From Atriophallophorus winterbourni (taxonomy: Eukaryota > Platyhelminthes > Trematoda > Plagiorchiida > Microphallidae), in assembly GCA_013407085.1 (NCBI GenBank), contig JACCGJ010012831.1, positions 18,903-82,902 of the forward strand: a DNA stretch of 64,000 nucleotides, in the 5' to 3' direction. The notes beneath the pieces were generated by a model. That model saw only the letters and a program-made list of their open reading frames with translations. It was not told the DNA's origin and made no database searches. How positions within the stretch are numbered: position 1 is the first letter of the stretch; each line of letters starts with the position of its first letter. Position numbers and translations under genes: made by a program. Of the stretch, positions 20,281 through 32,732 are shown piece by piece.

Positions 20281-21560
20281 CTGATACTGATAATTTGATT
20301 CGTATGTATGATTTGATCGAAAGAGCCATTGATATAAATAAAACTAAATCAGCTCCTATTTAGTCACTACGCGGTAACCAGATTGTCGACTACATGAAGC
20401 AGATGGAAAAATAGGTCGAGTACTTCTTCATCTACTCTAGATACAGCACGTTTTTACCACGTGCATTTAGCGCCAAAACAACCAATAAATAACCAGATAC
20501 TGCATCTACTCTTGATGAACTTAATTGAACGGTCTACATGAATTAGCTAACAGAATGTATCCCGAACCAGTGTGGACCGCATGGCGAATTCTACCGTCAG
20601 CATGGCCTTCTACCCGAGACAATTTGAAGAAAACTGTTGGAAAAAGCACGGTATTATGCTTTGCTTTATATGGTTAACGAAGTTATTCTACTTCTTCGGA
20701 AGTTAGAGGCTTTTCAAAATGATCAATCTTATAGGCTACCAAGCGCTAAACGCCCAATATTTACTTGCCAATGAATAGCACGACACTTTTAAACAAAAAC
20801 CATGCGTTACCAATATACTGACGGCTCGAAGCCACTAGATGAGAGTGCTAAATGATGGCCGTCAATGAAGATGTGGTGCATGTAAATTTCAGCAAAGCTT
20901 TAGGCACAGTGGACCACTTTAGATTGATAAAAATGCTTGCTCTAACTGTCTATCTGAAAAGATCATTTCATTGATCCATTCATTCTTAATCGGTTGCACG
21001 TGGCGCGTCAAATTGAATGAAGTTTCCACTGATTGGTATAATACACAAAGTGGTGTTGCACAAGGTACTGTTCTGAGTCAGTTATTGCTGCAATTCTACA
21101 TCAACGACAGTATTGGTGAGTTACTATCACCTTGGCTGTTATTTGCTGAGGACTTGAGACTTTTGAAAAATGTACATAATTCAAGTGATGTATCTTATTT
21201 CGAAAACGATCTCAACCAACTCATCCTCTGGTCCAAATCGAAGAATCTGTAGTTAAATCCAGGCAAGTCTGAATACATTTGCATTGGTAAGCATTTACCT
21301 TTACATTCGTTCATCATAGGTTAAAAGATGCTTGAACGTATTCGATGTGTTAAAGACCTGTGTTTCTACTTGCCACGCGAGATGAAGTCTAAAACAAATA
21401 CCGACAGTGTGTACGGTAACAGCCTTCAAATCTTGTAGTCGCTGAAGCGTAGCTTGCATATCTGGTCGGATGAGGTTACACGCTATATATATCCGCCTTC
21501 GATTTAAAAATAGAGCTACAGCATAATTTCGGCTAACTAGAGAAGAACAGCCGCTCCTAG
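20281..21560 (+). pseudogene. LINE family I reverse transcriptase
   Basis: RT palm at 20,850-21,300: VNFSKALGTVDH, GVAQGTVLSQLLLQFYIND and LLFAEDLRLL, where the catalytic FADD has become FAED. The C-terminus at 21,320-21,500 reads REMKSKTNTDSVYGNSLQIL and a YIYPP block, in more than one frame. No other copy of this family is present in the window. The region before 20,820 may be its linker, but I could not confirm that. Confidence 0.65.
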
Positions 21561-21585
21561 AATCGTTCAATACATATCTACTCCC

Positions 21586-23410
21586 ATGATAAGATCTTTG
21601 CAACATCAAGCATACGATCATAGATGTCGAACAGATGAATTACATAACTTGGCATACCGTCATATGCGGACTAATCTAATCAGTGTTTCCGATAATTTGT
21701 TCTGGACATATGACAAGTTTACACTTCCTTTTGGAAATCAAAGTAGCATGCACCCGAGGACATCCATACAAGCTAGTGTGTTCGAGACTCTACCATATCT
21801 CAAACAACGTGATTTGAGATGCGCGTCATCGAACAGCGGGACACATCTGGATCTCATCATCACCAACGAAGAGTTAATGATTGAAAAACTTTCGTCTAAC
21901 CCTCAATTGGGCCACAGCGATCATGTTGTCTTGACATTCACCTTTGTCTCTTTCATGGATTACTTCAACGAACCTTATCCTAGGAGCCACTGGATTACTG
22001 ATCTAAGCTTGTTCCACCAACGCGTCTTAGCCGATTCATGGGATTACTTATTGATTGACCAGATCGATATGACATGGACCACGTTTTTAACTCAGTGGCA
22101 CGAGCTGCTACGTCTCGCGAGCCACGAAAAGCCCCTCCGTCGGAAGAACCCCAGATCATTCTATCGCGGCCGAACACGCAAAGCCATATCACAGCGAAAC
22201 GCGGCGTGTCGGTGTTACCAGACAGGACGGAATAGAACTGACTGGGTCATTTATAAATCATTGCGTAATCGTTGCACATCTCTCAGCCGCCAAGACAAAT
22301 GCCAGATTGAAATGCACATCTGTAAAAATTTCTTGGATAACCCAAAACTTTTGTTTAAATTTGTAAATCAAAGACGGGTAGTCAATGTTGGAATTCAATC
22401 CCTAGTCAGCGCAAAGGATCTCAACTCAACAGCTTCAGAAGCTGCAAACCTGTTGTCTGAACACTACGCAACAATTTTCAACCCTATTTATTCTACAAAC
22501 TCCCTTCATTTTTCTTCTCCACCACATGACGTAAGGAAATGCCGGAAATAATGTTAACCCTGATGCGGTCCACAAGTAGATTTCATGTCTACGGCAATAC
22601 TCTTCACTAGGACTCGACTCCACCCTAAGATCCTGAAAGTGGCCGCATTGCACATATCTAATCTATTTGCCACGTATTTTCATCATTGTATGGACTTCGC
22701 CACCGTCCCTCAAGCTTGGAAAGAAGGTGTTATCACGCCTATCTTTAACGACGCTATCCGGTCAGAACCCGAAAACTATCGCCCTATTGTGCTGCTGTAA
22801 GTCATTTCTAAAGTCATGGAGAGCATAATCTCTGACCACCCTGTTTCACATCTGGAAACAAATCGACTATTAATCACACAACAACACGGCTTTCGCGCCA
22901 ACTGTTCATGCACCTTCAACTTGCTTCTCGCACGGGATGCCTGGACGAAATCTGTGGACGAAGACAATGGTGTCGATGCAGTATTTCTGGTTTTCTCCAA
23001 GGCACTCGACCGCGTCGATCACGGCATTCTTTCACTTAGACTCGTTGCCCGCGGCGTTAGGTCATTCTTATTGTCCTGGATGAAGTACTTTCTTCGCGAC
23101 CGCTCCCTCTGTGTTCGTGTGCGTGACTGTTATTCTGCCCGCTCCCCAATCAAGTGCGGTCTGCCACAAGGCTCCGTTCTTGGTCCTCCACTCTTCATCA
23201 TTTTCATCAAAGATATTGGCCAGAACATTGAATCGCCGTTCCTCCTATTTGCGGACGATGTCAAAATCCTGCGCTCACTCAAATCGCCAAGGGATTCACA
23301 AGTCCTACAAGATGACTTAGATAGTTTTCACAGCTGGTCTTTGAGGAATCATCTCTCATTTAACACCTCCAAGTGTAGCGTTCTCCCTATCTGACACTCA
23401 GATCCGGTCG
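21586..23410 (+). pseudogene. LINE family H: endonuclease end, linker and RT
   Basis: A 321-codon ORF (21,586-22,551) carries the endonuclease C-terminus (RCASSNSGTHLDLIITNE, GHSDHVVLTF) and the linker. After a gap with stops, 22,585-22,800 reads the WKEGVITPIF and YRPI RT entry, and 22,816-23,394 gives the palm: VFLVFSKALDRVDH, GLPQGSVLGPPLF and LLFADDVKIL with catalytic FADD. The frame stops at LPI. The thumb resumes at about 25,013 after an inserted E element. Few disabling changes for this window, but still broken. Confidence 0.85.
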
Positions 23411-25012
23411 CATGCATTTTAGACTCGACAGTACTTCAGTGTGTTCTTTTCTTACTGATCGCACTTACTCTGTTAAAGTTAATGGCCGTAGATCACGCAG
23501 CATACCTTTTCCTAGTGGGGTGATTCAAGGTAGCGTATTAGGCCCCTTACTATTTCTTATATATATAAATGACATACATAACGTTATTTCGCATAGCAAA
23601 CTGTTCTTATTCGCTGATGACATGGAAGTTGTCATCACTTTCCCAGCCAATCAAACGCAAACTTATATATCCCGACTAAACAATGATTTAGCTGCACTTG
23701 CATATTGGGCAAAAAATAATGGTTTAACGTTCTCAACAGCAAAATCTAATTTCATGCCTATAAGATGCACGATACAAAATAACTCAATCCTCCTTAACAA
23801 TAACGCAATTCGAATGATTGACAACACGCGTGATTTAGGATTTCGATATTCTTCATCACTCACTTTCAACGAACAGATACGCCACCTTATTACTAAAGCC
23901 AGACAAAGTATGAATACTATGCACAGATCTATAATTCAGCCTCATTGTGAACTAGAAATGTATAAATTATTCACCATTCTTATTTTTGATAATTGTAACA
24001 TAATATAGACTCATATAAATAGAACCGATGGCATAGTTTTAGAAAAGATACAACGTACTTTTTCAAAATCAATAATCGGCTATACCAACAAAGAATCCTA
24101 TAGAGAAAGATGTATACAACTGTAACTCGATCCTCTATGGTTTCGCAGACCTAAGCATAACCTCATCGTATTCTTTAAAATACTGTCTACGGATAATATG
24201 GAAATACGTCCGAATATTCATATACAGCATGATTTTGAATATAGCTTGAGAAACAGTGGAAAAACTATTAAGTTACCAAGGTTTCGTACTAAAGTGGGGA
24301 ACAGTTTCTTCTTGACTAAATATGCTAAACTGTGGAATCTTCTCCCAAAATATACAAGACTCAGTTCCTCTTTAAATGAATTCAAATTACATCTAGCTTC
24401 ATTTTTAACCATAGAAAAATTCGCAATTTTCCTAATTTGAATGTTCAACCTGATGATCTATATAATAATGACATTCCTGGTTATTGATATTAAATAAACG
24501 TTCATAACGTTCTAAACAACATTCTCTCGATTCTGATTTTTTTCTCCACAGCAAAATTCTCAATCCGCACCAAAATGAAACTGGCCTCCAGACCTCAAAC
24601 TAGTGGAATAAACCACCTTTGCCCAGCGGACAAGAAAACGACTCATGGTCAGGAGAGATCAATCTATTTACAACAATCAAAATGAAAAAGTTTGGAACAT
24701 CAACAATAGAGATTCTTCGCGCATCTTTGCTGGACTTTATCCATTGATCAACAGTGTTGCCGAAAACATTCTAGACCTCTCCTTGCAATAGCTGTGTTTT
24801 CGTGATATATAATTTATACCGATTACCTGGAAACAACTTCAAATACCGTTACCTTTATATTTATTGAACGTTAAATTTCGCTGAAACAAATGACCCTGAA
24901 CAAATTGTTTTTGCAAATGTACATACTATGATCTGATTGTACATAGCTTTTGAAAAATATTGATCATGTTTAACATGCCTTGGATTTCCAAGAATAAAAT
25001 TCATTTAAAAGA
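23411..25012 (+). mobile_element. LINE family E, 5'-truncated, inserted in H
   Basis: Starts in the RT palm. The 198-codon ORF (23,412-24,008) has GVIQGSVLGPLLFLIYIND and LFADDM (catalytic FADD). The thumb and C-terminus follow with stops to 24,440. The 3' UTR ends at the block TTGATCATGTTTAACATGCC...CCAAGAATAAAATTCATTT near 24,960-25,010. The same family occurs at 53,600-56,400. Family H reading frame ends at its left edge and continues beyond its right edge. Confidence 0.85.
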
Positions 25013-25984
25013 AGGATCACGGTATCATCATCCAGCATGATCTCGGTTGCACAACGCAATGCGAACGAGCCGCAGCAGTAGCCAATCGCAACACTTGCTT
25101 ACTTCGCCGCGCCTTAGGCAGGTTTCACCGGTTTCTTTTCCTGACACTGCTGAATGTCTACATCCGTCCACACTTGGAGTACGCAGTACAGGCTTGACAG
25201 CCTTGGCTATGCAAAGACCTATCCCTTTTCAAAAATGCCCAGAGACGTGCGACAAAGCTTGTCCGTGGTATGCACAACATGTTTTACGAGGAAAGGTTAC
25301 GCAGTTTAGATATGTTCTCCGTTACCGACCGTCTTCACCGCGGTGACGTGTTACTTACTTACTGGATCTTGACTGACCCCCCCATCCATGCAACTCCCTA
25401 TTCGTTCCCTCTCCAAGCACTAACCTTCGAGGACATGAGCTCAAACTGTTACACCAACAGAGCAGGCATGAATGTCGACACAGCTTTTTCTCTGTGAGAG
25501 TTTGCAGTCAGTGGAACACTCTTCCAGGCACGCTTTTTAAGGCCGCTTCTCTCGGCTCATTCAAAGGTCTCCTCGATTCTCACCTCCATGAAATCTCCCA
25601 CTCCCAAGACACAAGAACCCCGTAAACACTATTTTCATTTTTTTACAAACCCTACCGCATTTTTGTTCCCAAACTCACTAGCTCGTGGCAACGTTTCATT
25701 GCTCTTCCAGATCCCAGTATCGGTAATCCGTATACACGCAGTTTCAACTGACCCTGTTCCGGAGGATGTGGTGGGTAGCTGTGTCCCGCGTTGACGCCCT
25801 ACCTATTTAAATGCTACAAAAATCCATTGACGATGCAGGCTAAACGCGAATGAGGCCCGCTATAAGGCCTTGGAAACTCAAAACTTTCTCTCTTTGCTTT
25901 TCCGATTCACCGCTCAATGAATCCTGCGGTTTGTATAAGCTCTCAGATTTTTATACCGTAATAAACTATTGTACTATTGTACAC
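25013..25984 (+). pseudogene. LINE family H, RT thumb and C-terminus (after E insertion)
   Basis: Reads NVYIRPHLEYAVQA near 25,150-25,195, then KNAQRRATKLVRGMHNMFYEER and LRSLDMFSV, which is the thumb region that the H copy at 21,586-23,410 lacks. The remaining C-terminus and 3' UTR follow with frameshifts. Orientation, order and missing part agree with one H element split by E. Confidence 0.75.
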
Positions 25985-26355
25985 TTCCGGACAATGTGCA
26001 CAACAATTTGTAGAATATTGAACGAATCTGGATGAATACCTTGGTAAATTGTATTTTTTGCGAAGAATTCAGTAAAAACAAAACATGCTGATTTACGTCA
26101 TTTTTCGTTAGATATTTGCAAGAATCTCCGATGAGACTAACTTTGCCGAATCAATCGAATATATGTAGAATCAATTTTTCGCAATTTGGATAAATAATAA
26201 AAAGAACTTGACATTCAAATACACCAAATGATCAAGTTTTACATGAAAATCGAAGATATTCTGAAATCAATTAACTTTGTTCCATAGATGATTATATGTG
26301 CAAAGATCTAAATAAGTGGAAACAAAACAGAGGATTGAATACGGCGCCTAACAAT
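25985..26355 (+). repeat. Family H 3' UTR repeat
   Basis: About 370 bases that match the complement of 63,205-63,575 closely, from CACTTCCGGACAATGTGCAC to GAATACGGCGCCTAA. It sits directly 3' of the H coding remnant, so it is taken as the H 3' UTR. It ends where the (TTTAG/TTCAG)n tail of the minus-strand composite begins. Confidence 0.7.
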
Positions 26356-26357
26356 CA

Positions 26358-28947
26358 AGTTGTAGATCAAGTTTAGTTTAGTTTAGTTCAGTTCAATTGC
26401 ACAGAACAGTGAGTGGCGAACGAGCCAATCGAGCGTTCAGAATTTCTTCAGATGGAAAGCTGCAGAGAAGCAACCACCACTGCCAAAGCGTTTATTCTTA
26501 TTGTGATTTGGATATCCTCGACGATCGTGATGCCAAGGTATTATCCGGGTTGTATTTAGGGAGCATCTCGTTATGAATGATGCTGAAAAGATAAGAATAC
26601 ATTTCTCTTCACCTGTACGGTGAGAAGTCATCTAAAGAAAAATTGTTCATTAAACAAACAGAACTTGAGCATTTACTTACTAACAAAACAACGCTAAAAA
26701 TGTTGAACTACCTAATCTTGCATTAAAATAAGGGGGTGAATTCAGGGAAAAAATTTACTCCAGATGCGGCCAAAACCCTGCTTGAAACTCACGACAGAAC
26801 TGCAGGATATAAGTTCTTCTGGAAGCCGGTTCCAGAAATTCACCACCCTGAGGCAAAAAAGTCACTTCTCACGCGTATGTGAGAAAAGATCTGGGGACTT
26901 CAGGCGTGTAGCGTGAGGTTTCACACGCTGACCATCAATCATGCGAGTTGCGACACGCTGTACGCTTTCGAGTTGAACGATATTCTTCTTGCAGTAAAAG
27001 CACCACGCCTGGACACAATATTCTAAATGCGGCCGAAATAACGCCTTGTAAAGGGGCAGGAATTCATCGGGTCTTCTGCTGGATAACACGGATCTCGGCC
27101 GAAAAAGAACTTTGCGAGCACGTTTAGCTGCAGCAGCGCATTAGTCTTCTCATTTAAAGTCAGTCCTAACTAGTACTCCCAAATCCTCGACGCGCTGTAT
27201 GTCGCTAACACTGAGAGAATTGCCCGACACCTGAACTGAAATCTTATCAACGAGTGCTGACAAGAGTTGGCTCTTATCAAGGTTCAGTGGGAGGTGTCAC
27301 TTGTATGACCAGTTTATGACCCGTTCAAGGTTCAGTTCAGTTCAGTTCAGCCCTCTCCGTGCCGGGTGGCAAATGAGGTAAAGACAACTTCACGCCAGTG
27401 TTTCCGGTCTGTCGCTGCTTCCGTTGCCGTCTGCACCGTTAATCCTTGTGCATGTAGTTCGCGTTCCAACGTTCGCGCCATGTTTCGTTGGGCCGTCCAC
27501 TTTTCGTTTACCTTGCGGACGCCAGTGAATGGCTACCTTCGTATGCGAACTGGGATCCATCCTGTATACATGACCGAGGTACGGATCTGTTGTCTTCGTT
27601 TCCGTAGCAATGTATGTTTTACGGGATAGGGTTGCTAGCCCTAAGCCCAAACCTCCTCCTTTCTCAGACGGGCTTGGGACCGTCCTTGGCGGAGTTCAAG
27701 GTGGTGTATCATAATATCTTCATCCGTTGATCCAATGAATTTCACATCATCCGCGAAAATTAAGCATAGGCAATTCAATGCAGAGGACAAGTCATCGATG
27801 AAAATCAGGAATAGAAGAGGACCAAGTACCGAACCTTGGGGTACAGCACTGATCACGTCGGTTTTATTCGACAGCCTAGATCCTACCCTAACTCGGAATG
27901 TCGTACCTGTCAGAGAGGCTTTTATTCAAGCAAGTAGACTACTCCGGATGCCTTTTGCTGCTAGCTTAATCTCTAGAAGGCGGTGGTTTATGGAATCAAA
28001 AGCCTTGCTGATGTCCAGGTAGAGGGCATCGACAGGCTTCCCTTCATCCATCATTTTAGTGGCAGTATTGAGAAAACAAAAAGGTTTGTCAGGCAGGATC
28101 TAACCTTGAGAAATCCATGCTGAATTACACTCAACAGAGAATGCCGACAAAGATGCTGACAGATTTTGCCACGCAGCAGTTTTTCCATTACTATCGAGAC
28201 GATGCTAGTCAGGCTGACAGGTCTATAGTTCCCAACAGTCGAGCTGCAAACACCCTTGTGTATTGGCACGATTATAGCTTATTTCCACTCACTAGGAACC
28301 ACTCTCATGTTCAAGCATGAATTGAAGAGCTTGCATAAGGGTTCTATTAGCACTGGGGCAAGATTCTTTAGCATAATCGAGTGGATACCATCTGGTCTCT
28401 CAGTTTGTTGACACAAACATGGATAAGTGTTCCATACACCTCGGATTCCGTGAAGGACAACTCATCTAGTGCAGGAATGCCAGATAGTAGATTGAACGAG
28501 CTAGACGGAGCATTTAGAGAATTATTACGTCTCTGAACGCCACTGAATAACCTAGAGAAAAACGTCGCCTTAGACAGGTCGGTATCGACTAATTTTCCGT
28601 CCTCCATATTTAAATCTCCAATGTTTTTCCTGGTTTTTCCTTTCGATTGAGCGTAGCTATAAAATCTTTTGGGATCAGATTTAGCATCCCTTGCTGAGGA
28701 TAACTCAAACTCCTGTTCGAGCAAACGCTGTATTTTACCACAAGCGTTCCGAGCGGTTTTGTATCGGACCCAAGAACCAGAATTGAGAGAAAGCTTATAT
28801 TGCCGCCGAAAGGGATCTCGTTTACGCGTAGGCCGACGAACTCGAACAGTCCACCAGAGTGGCCTATGATACTTGTACACAACTTGCAGCGGAGCGTTGT
28901 TGTCTTGTAACTCCTCAAGAAACTGACAAATTCTATCCCAGTTTTTT
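26358..28947 (-). mobile_element. LINE family A, 3' part: composite copy 2
   Basis: Minus-strand twin of 6,206-8,395. Order from right to left: linker (28,880-28,370, one 170-codon ORF with FYSYAQSKGKTRKNIGDL), RT start NYRPVSLTSIVSIVMEKLLR (28,269-28,140), palm GSVLGPLLFLIFIDDL and FADDVKF at 27,856-27,735 (better preserved than in copy 1), an RTE derivative inserted at 27,332-27,693, thumb RPHLEYCVQAWCFY at 27,060-26,960, 3' UTR with hairpin at 26,605-26,627, and a (CTAAA/CTGAA)n tail at 26,358-26,390. The flanking DNA on the left differs from copy 1. Confidence 0.85.
27332..27693 (-). mobile_element. RTE internal-deletion derivative, about 362 bp, with TSD
   Basis: Minus strand. The first part (27,693-27,590) aligns with the 5' region of the RTE at 18,975-18,850. 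It then jumps to an RTE C-terminus: GHVYRMDPSS and WRPQGKRK, then in another frame HWREVVFTSFATRHGEG, ending in a (TGAAC)n tail at 27,350-27,332. GTTCAAGGT flanks it at 27,323-27,331 and 27,694-27,702, a 9-base target-site duplication. It is absent at the equivalent place in composite copy 1 (about 7,150), so insertion followed the duplication. Confidence 0.85.
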
Positions 28948-30320
28948 CATGCCATGCGTGATCATTTGTTTTCATGAATAAATACATCAAATAAAACGGT
29001 AATTATACAAATGTTAAAGTCGAACATAAATACATTTTTGTTGTTAACAGTCGTAAATAAATTTGGATAACATTTGTACAGATGGTAGCTTGTTTAAAAC
29101 ATAAAGTTGATAGAATATTGGAAAAATAAATGATAAAAGTTCATGTTTTTAACGGATACAACAGTAATTGTTCGAAATGGGTTAATTACAGCTTGGGTAG
29201 GTCAGAATCGCAATGTTTATTTACGTATAATGTTCCAAATGCAACTTCAAACGTAGATATGCGTATAGGGAGTTCACTTCATCGGGTCACGGAGATATGA
29301 AAGGTATCGCCATTTCAAGAATTGTGAGAGTGTGTTTTGTTGAATTTCAACAATTCTGAAAAACAAATTCTCAAGAGAAAAATTGTATGTCACTTTAGAA
29401 TTTTTAATAGCTAAAAATAATAAAAGCGTTTTATGCCGTATAATTATAAATTATCTATAGTTGTAATAATAATATATAGCTTACCTAATATTTCCGGAGA
29501 TAAAAAGGAGTTGAGTTGCTTTTTGAATTCAGTTTGTGAAGTGCTCAATCTCATATTATTGGGAAGTAAATTTCATAGACGAGAATATTCATGAATAAAG
29601 AAATCTCTCCGTATACGATTGTGGATTTTCGGTATGCATATTTTATTTTTGTGTCGAAGATAATATACTTCAGAATTTTTGAAATCTAGTTGTAAATCAA
29701 TGTCGATCATATCTTTTTCCAATATTCTGTAAAAGATTATAGGATTTTTTTTTCTTTCCATTCCTAGGATATAACATTTTTACTTATATGAATTCTCATC
29801 CGAACCGATGATTATTGATCGTGTGAAAGAACGTTTGATGCCTTCAGAAGCATAACTATCAGACCGAGTAATATTACTAGATATAATGTTGCAGTGATCT
29901 GATAAAGGTATTGTATGTAACTTGTAAAGTTACAGCTTGCACTGTGGCAGAGAGATGAATCTATGAAGTAAACCTCTATTCTTTTTTGTTTTGCATATCG
30001 AATAGCAAATTTGTTCATGAAATGTAAGTGATCCGGAATATCGATAATATAAATCACATTCACATTGTGCTGGTTGTAGTGTTGTATTATTTAGGATGAT
30101 AGAATCTTTTAGTATGATAGAGTTGAAAATTATGAAAGTAGATTCATTGGTGGAGAACTCAAGACCGTTCCGAATACTCCATCGAAGTAGAGCATCCAGG
30201 TCTCGGTTCAATTTTCATATAAAGTCGTTAGTCTGCTTTGATGGAAAGGCTATGGCGACTTTTATATCATCTGCAAACAAAAAGATCTTACAGTGTGTTA
30301 TGACAGATTTCATATCGCTC
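28948..30320 (-). mobile_element. LINE family B segment inside family A: composite copy 2
   Basis: Minus strand, from the B palm at its right end (SVITHCKIFLFADDIKVA near 30,300-30,240) through thumb, C-terminus (KICIPKIHNRIRRDFFIHEYSRL, 29,650-29,573) and 3' UTR to the GCATGGCATGA block at 28,950-28,965. It lacks the last 30 or so bases and tail of a normal B 3' end (compare 5,300-5,343). It is flanked on both sides by family A coding sequence in the same orientation. Confidence 0.8.
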
Positions 30321-32230
30321 ATTCTTACATTAATATCGTTGGCGAACTGAAAGAAAGATTTTGAAATCCGTAGAAAAAATCCCATTCTACAAGCCTAAAA
30401 TTTCGTCTTGGGAGAGCAGTAGGTTTGTGGAATCGCGGTACCGTTTCGAATTCTATCATTACGTGATCGAATTTTGCCGAGCGGTGGTAGGTATTTTAAA
30501 AACCTAACGGCTTCGGGCTGGGACGACAATACTTGGTCGAGATCGGAAGAAGTACATCCATTACGAAACCTCGTAGGATCACTCACATGCTGATGCAGTG
30601 CATGATCATGGAGACATTCGAGAAACATTTTGGATTGCTTGGTGACTAAACCTGCAAAGACGGACTAATTTATATCTGGGAGGTTAAAATCTCCTAAGAT
30701 GAGTACGCTGGGAGCTGATTGGAACAACCTGTCGAGGTTCTCACTCAGCTGTGTAATCTCCTGTTGGGATGCACTGGGTGTGGCGTAAACATAAGAAATT
30801 GTGAGGGCTGACTTGTAGCAAGTCAGGATACTCGTAACAACTTGGACGTTTTTACTGGTTAGGGATATAAGAGTTTCCGTATTGTGCAAGCCAAACTCTC
30901 GGAGGAGTGAAACGCCACCGCCTTTCTTGTCGCCAGGTCTATCTCATCTAATGACGAGATGCTGCTCGCTGATGTTCATTAGCACATCATCAAGCGCGGA
31001 CAGCCAGGTCTCAGAGAGCGCTATAACCCTGGGGTGCAACTTAGCCACACGAAGATAAATGTCAGCCCATTTATGCCTTATGCTGCACACATTAGCGTAC
31101 AGCACTGGGGCGCTGGTCTTGCGTGCTTCTTAAATTAATTCTGCTTGGCCCTTGGTCGAAGCACCCGAGGAAGGTGCACGTTTTTTGGCTTGCTACGTAA
31201 AGCAAGAGTATCTGGTTCAACAAACTCTTGCATGGATTTTGAAGACCGTTGAATGAGAATTGAGGCCGCCTCTATCGAAGAGCGACAACTAGAGAAATTT
31301 GCTTGGCTCCCATATTCTTTTACGATAAGCCGTTTAACGTCGTCTTATCCGGACAGCCAGACTCGCAGCGATGAGCTATTCGGTAAGATCGTAACGGATT
31401 CACTAGCGCTTCGGTTTGCATCAGGCTTACGGATAGCAGATGTCCTCAAAGCGAGGTTTCCCTTATTTGGAACGAAAGGGTTAGAAGGGTCAGAATCTCT
31501 TCGACTTTTCGATTCCGTAATGAAAGGCTCCGCTCGGTTAAAAACTAGTACATTTCGATTTCTAGTTTTTGAAGAAGAATTGCCGTTCAGTGCTTCGAAA
31601 TGCTAACGCAAACCGTTTAATTTCTGAATAATTTTATTCAGCTCAAGTGAGCAAGCAACATTTTCACATTGCTCCCTTTTAGTAGGGGCTTTACTATTCT
31701 TGATACCTTTTTTCGGAGTTTTGGCTACGTTTACCACCTTCGGATAGGAAGCTATCTTTGAAGGACGAGGTAACTGGATAACTCCGTCTACATTCTCGGG
31801 GGATGCAATTTTTCCGCCTTTTTGTTTGCACGATATCTTGAACTTCTGGCTCTATTCACGACTTTAAGAGAGGTAGCTTGCTTAGAAGAACGTTGCAACC
31901 GGTTATATTTGTGCACCATTCCGTTGCCTGCTGTTGTCTCAGAACTTATATTCGCTCTCACCACAGATGCATACGTTTGGGCGGCTACAAAATGTGACGA
32001 GCTTGGCGACATCACGCTATTTCTCGGCTTTTAGCAAGCGGCGTCAGTGATAGACTCATGACAGCCGATACAATACCACTGCAACCAGCGGTATTTTGCA
32101 TAAATTCCGTAGTGAGATTTATGTATGACTGAGCAGCTAGGGTGAGCCTAACGCTTGCAAGCTGTGCACTCCATGCCCTTAGCCACCATTTGCCACATTT
32201 TCCGTTGAGGCAGGTATTTTTCGTACTCAT
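30321..32230 (-). pseudogene. LINE family A, 5' part (ORF1 and endonuclease): composite copy 2
   Basis: ORF1 region at 32,230-31,250, with a Cys-Lys-Trp patch at its start (NGKCGKWW) and Ser/basic-rich sequence after. The endonuclease runs from about 31,110: VLYANVCSIRHKWAD, ALSETWLSALDD, then VLILGDFNLPDIN at 30,710-30,665 and the SDLD/SDH region in 30,600-30,450. It ends in RNFRLVEWDF near 30,390-30,370, which is where the linker should continue; the linker resumes at 28,947 as WDRICQFLKEL. Several frameshifts. Confidence 0.75.
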
Positions 32231-32394
32231 ATCTATCGGCTAAAGTTATAAGTAATGATAGTTCACTAGAAAAATAAAGGCTGATTTTATTACTGGCGTA
32301 ATTAATCAGAAAAATTCAATAATATAGTGAAATAGTTATTCTATTTTACTGCAAATTCAAAGAATAGCAAAAATTCATAATGATATTTATCGGA
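32231..32394. other. Short unassigned spacer
   Basis: AT-rich sequence between the ORF1 end of the A composite and repeat X. It may be the 5' UTR of A. No repeat match was found. Confidence 0.3.
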
Positions 32395-32727
32395 GCGTGG
32401 AAAATACAACCAAGTTGAACGTACCGCGCAAAGTATTCGAGGTTGAATGCAGCTAAAATCCAGATTTCCTTCGACGGTATGCGGTTGAGCACCATGCACT
32501 CTGATATTAAGTACACAGTTCGTACGTTTCACACGTTCTTGTTTCCGGATATCTGGAAAGTAAGGCGGGGGTTCTCTTCACCAGCACGGTGAGAGGTCAT
32601 CCAACAATGCAATAATGTGCGTGAACAATGTATGATTTATGAAATCACTAGCCTAGTCGAGGCAAAGAGAAGCACAGTCATAAACTGCAGCTGGGCTAAG
32701 ACGCTGTCAAGTTGCTCAGGCCTAGAC
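32395..32727 (-). repeat. Repeat X, complete copy
   Basis: About 330 bases found also at 56,395-56,720 (plus), split at 61,445-61,588 and 62,998-63,215 (plus), and in older fragments. On its own strand it starts ATCTGTCTAGGCCTG, contains the LINE 3' UTR hairpin (here 32,595-32,574) and ends near an (AACTTG)-like run. It has no ORF and no clear tRNA promoter boxes. It looks like a short 3'-end derivative of a CR1 element, or a SINE with a LINE tail. Confidence 0.7.
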
Positions 32728-32732
32728 AGATA

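Noticed and set aside
24445..24485. CTGATGA, checked as a possible hammerhead ribozyme core
   Set aside because: No GAAA partner or closing stems at the needed distance; the same bases are E-family 3' sequence.
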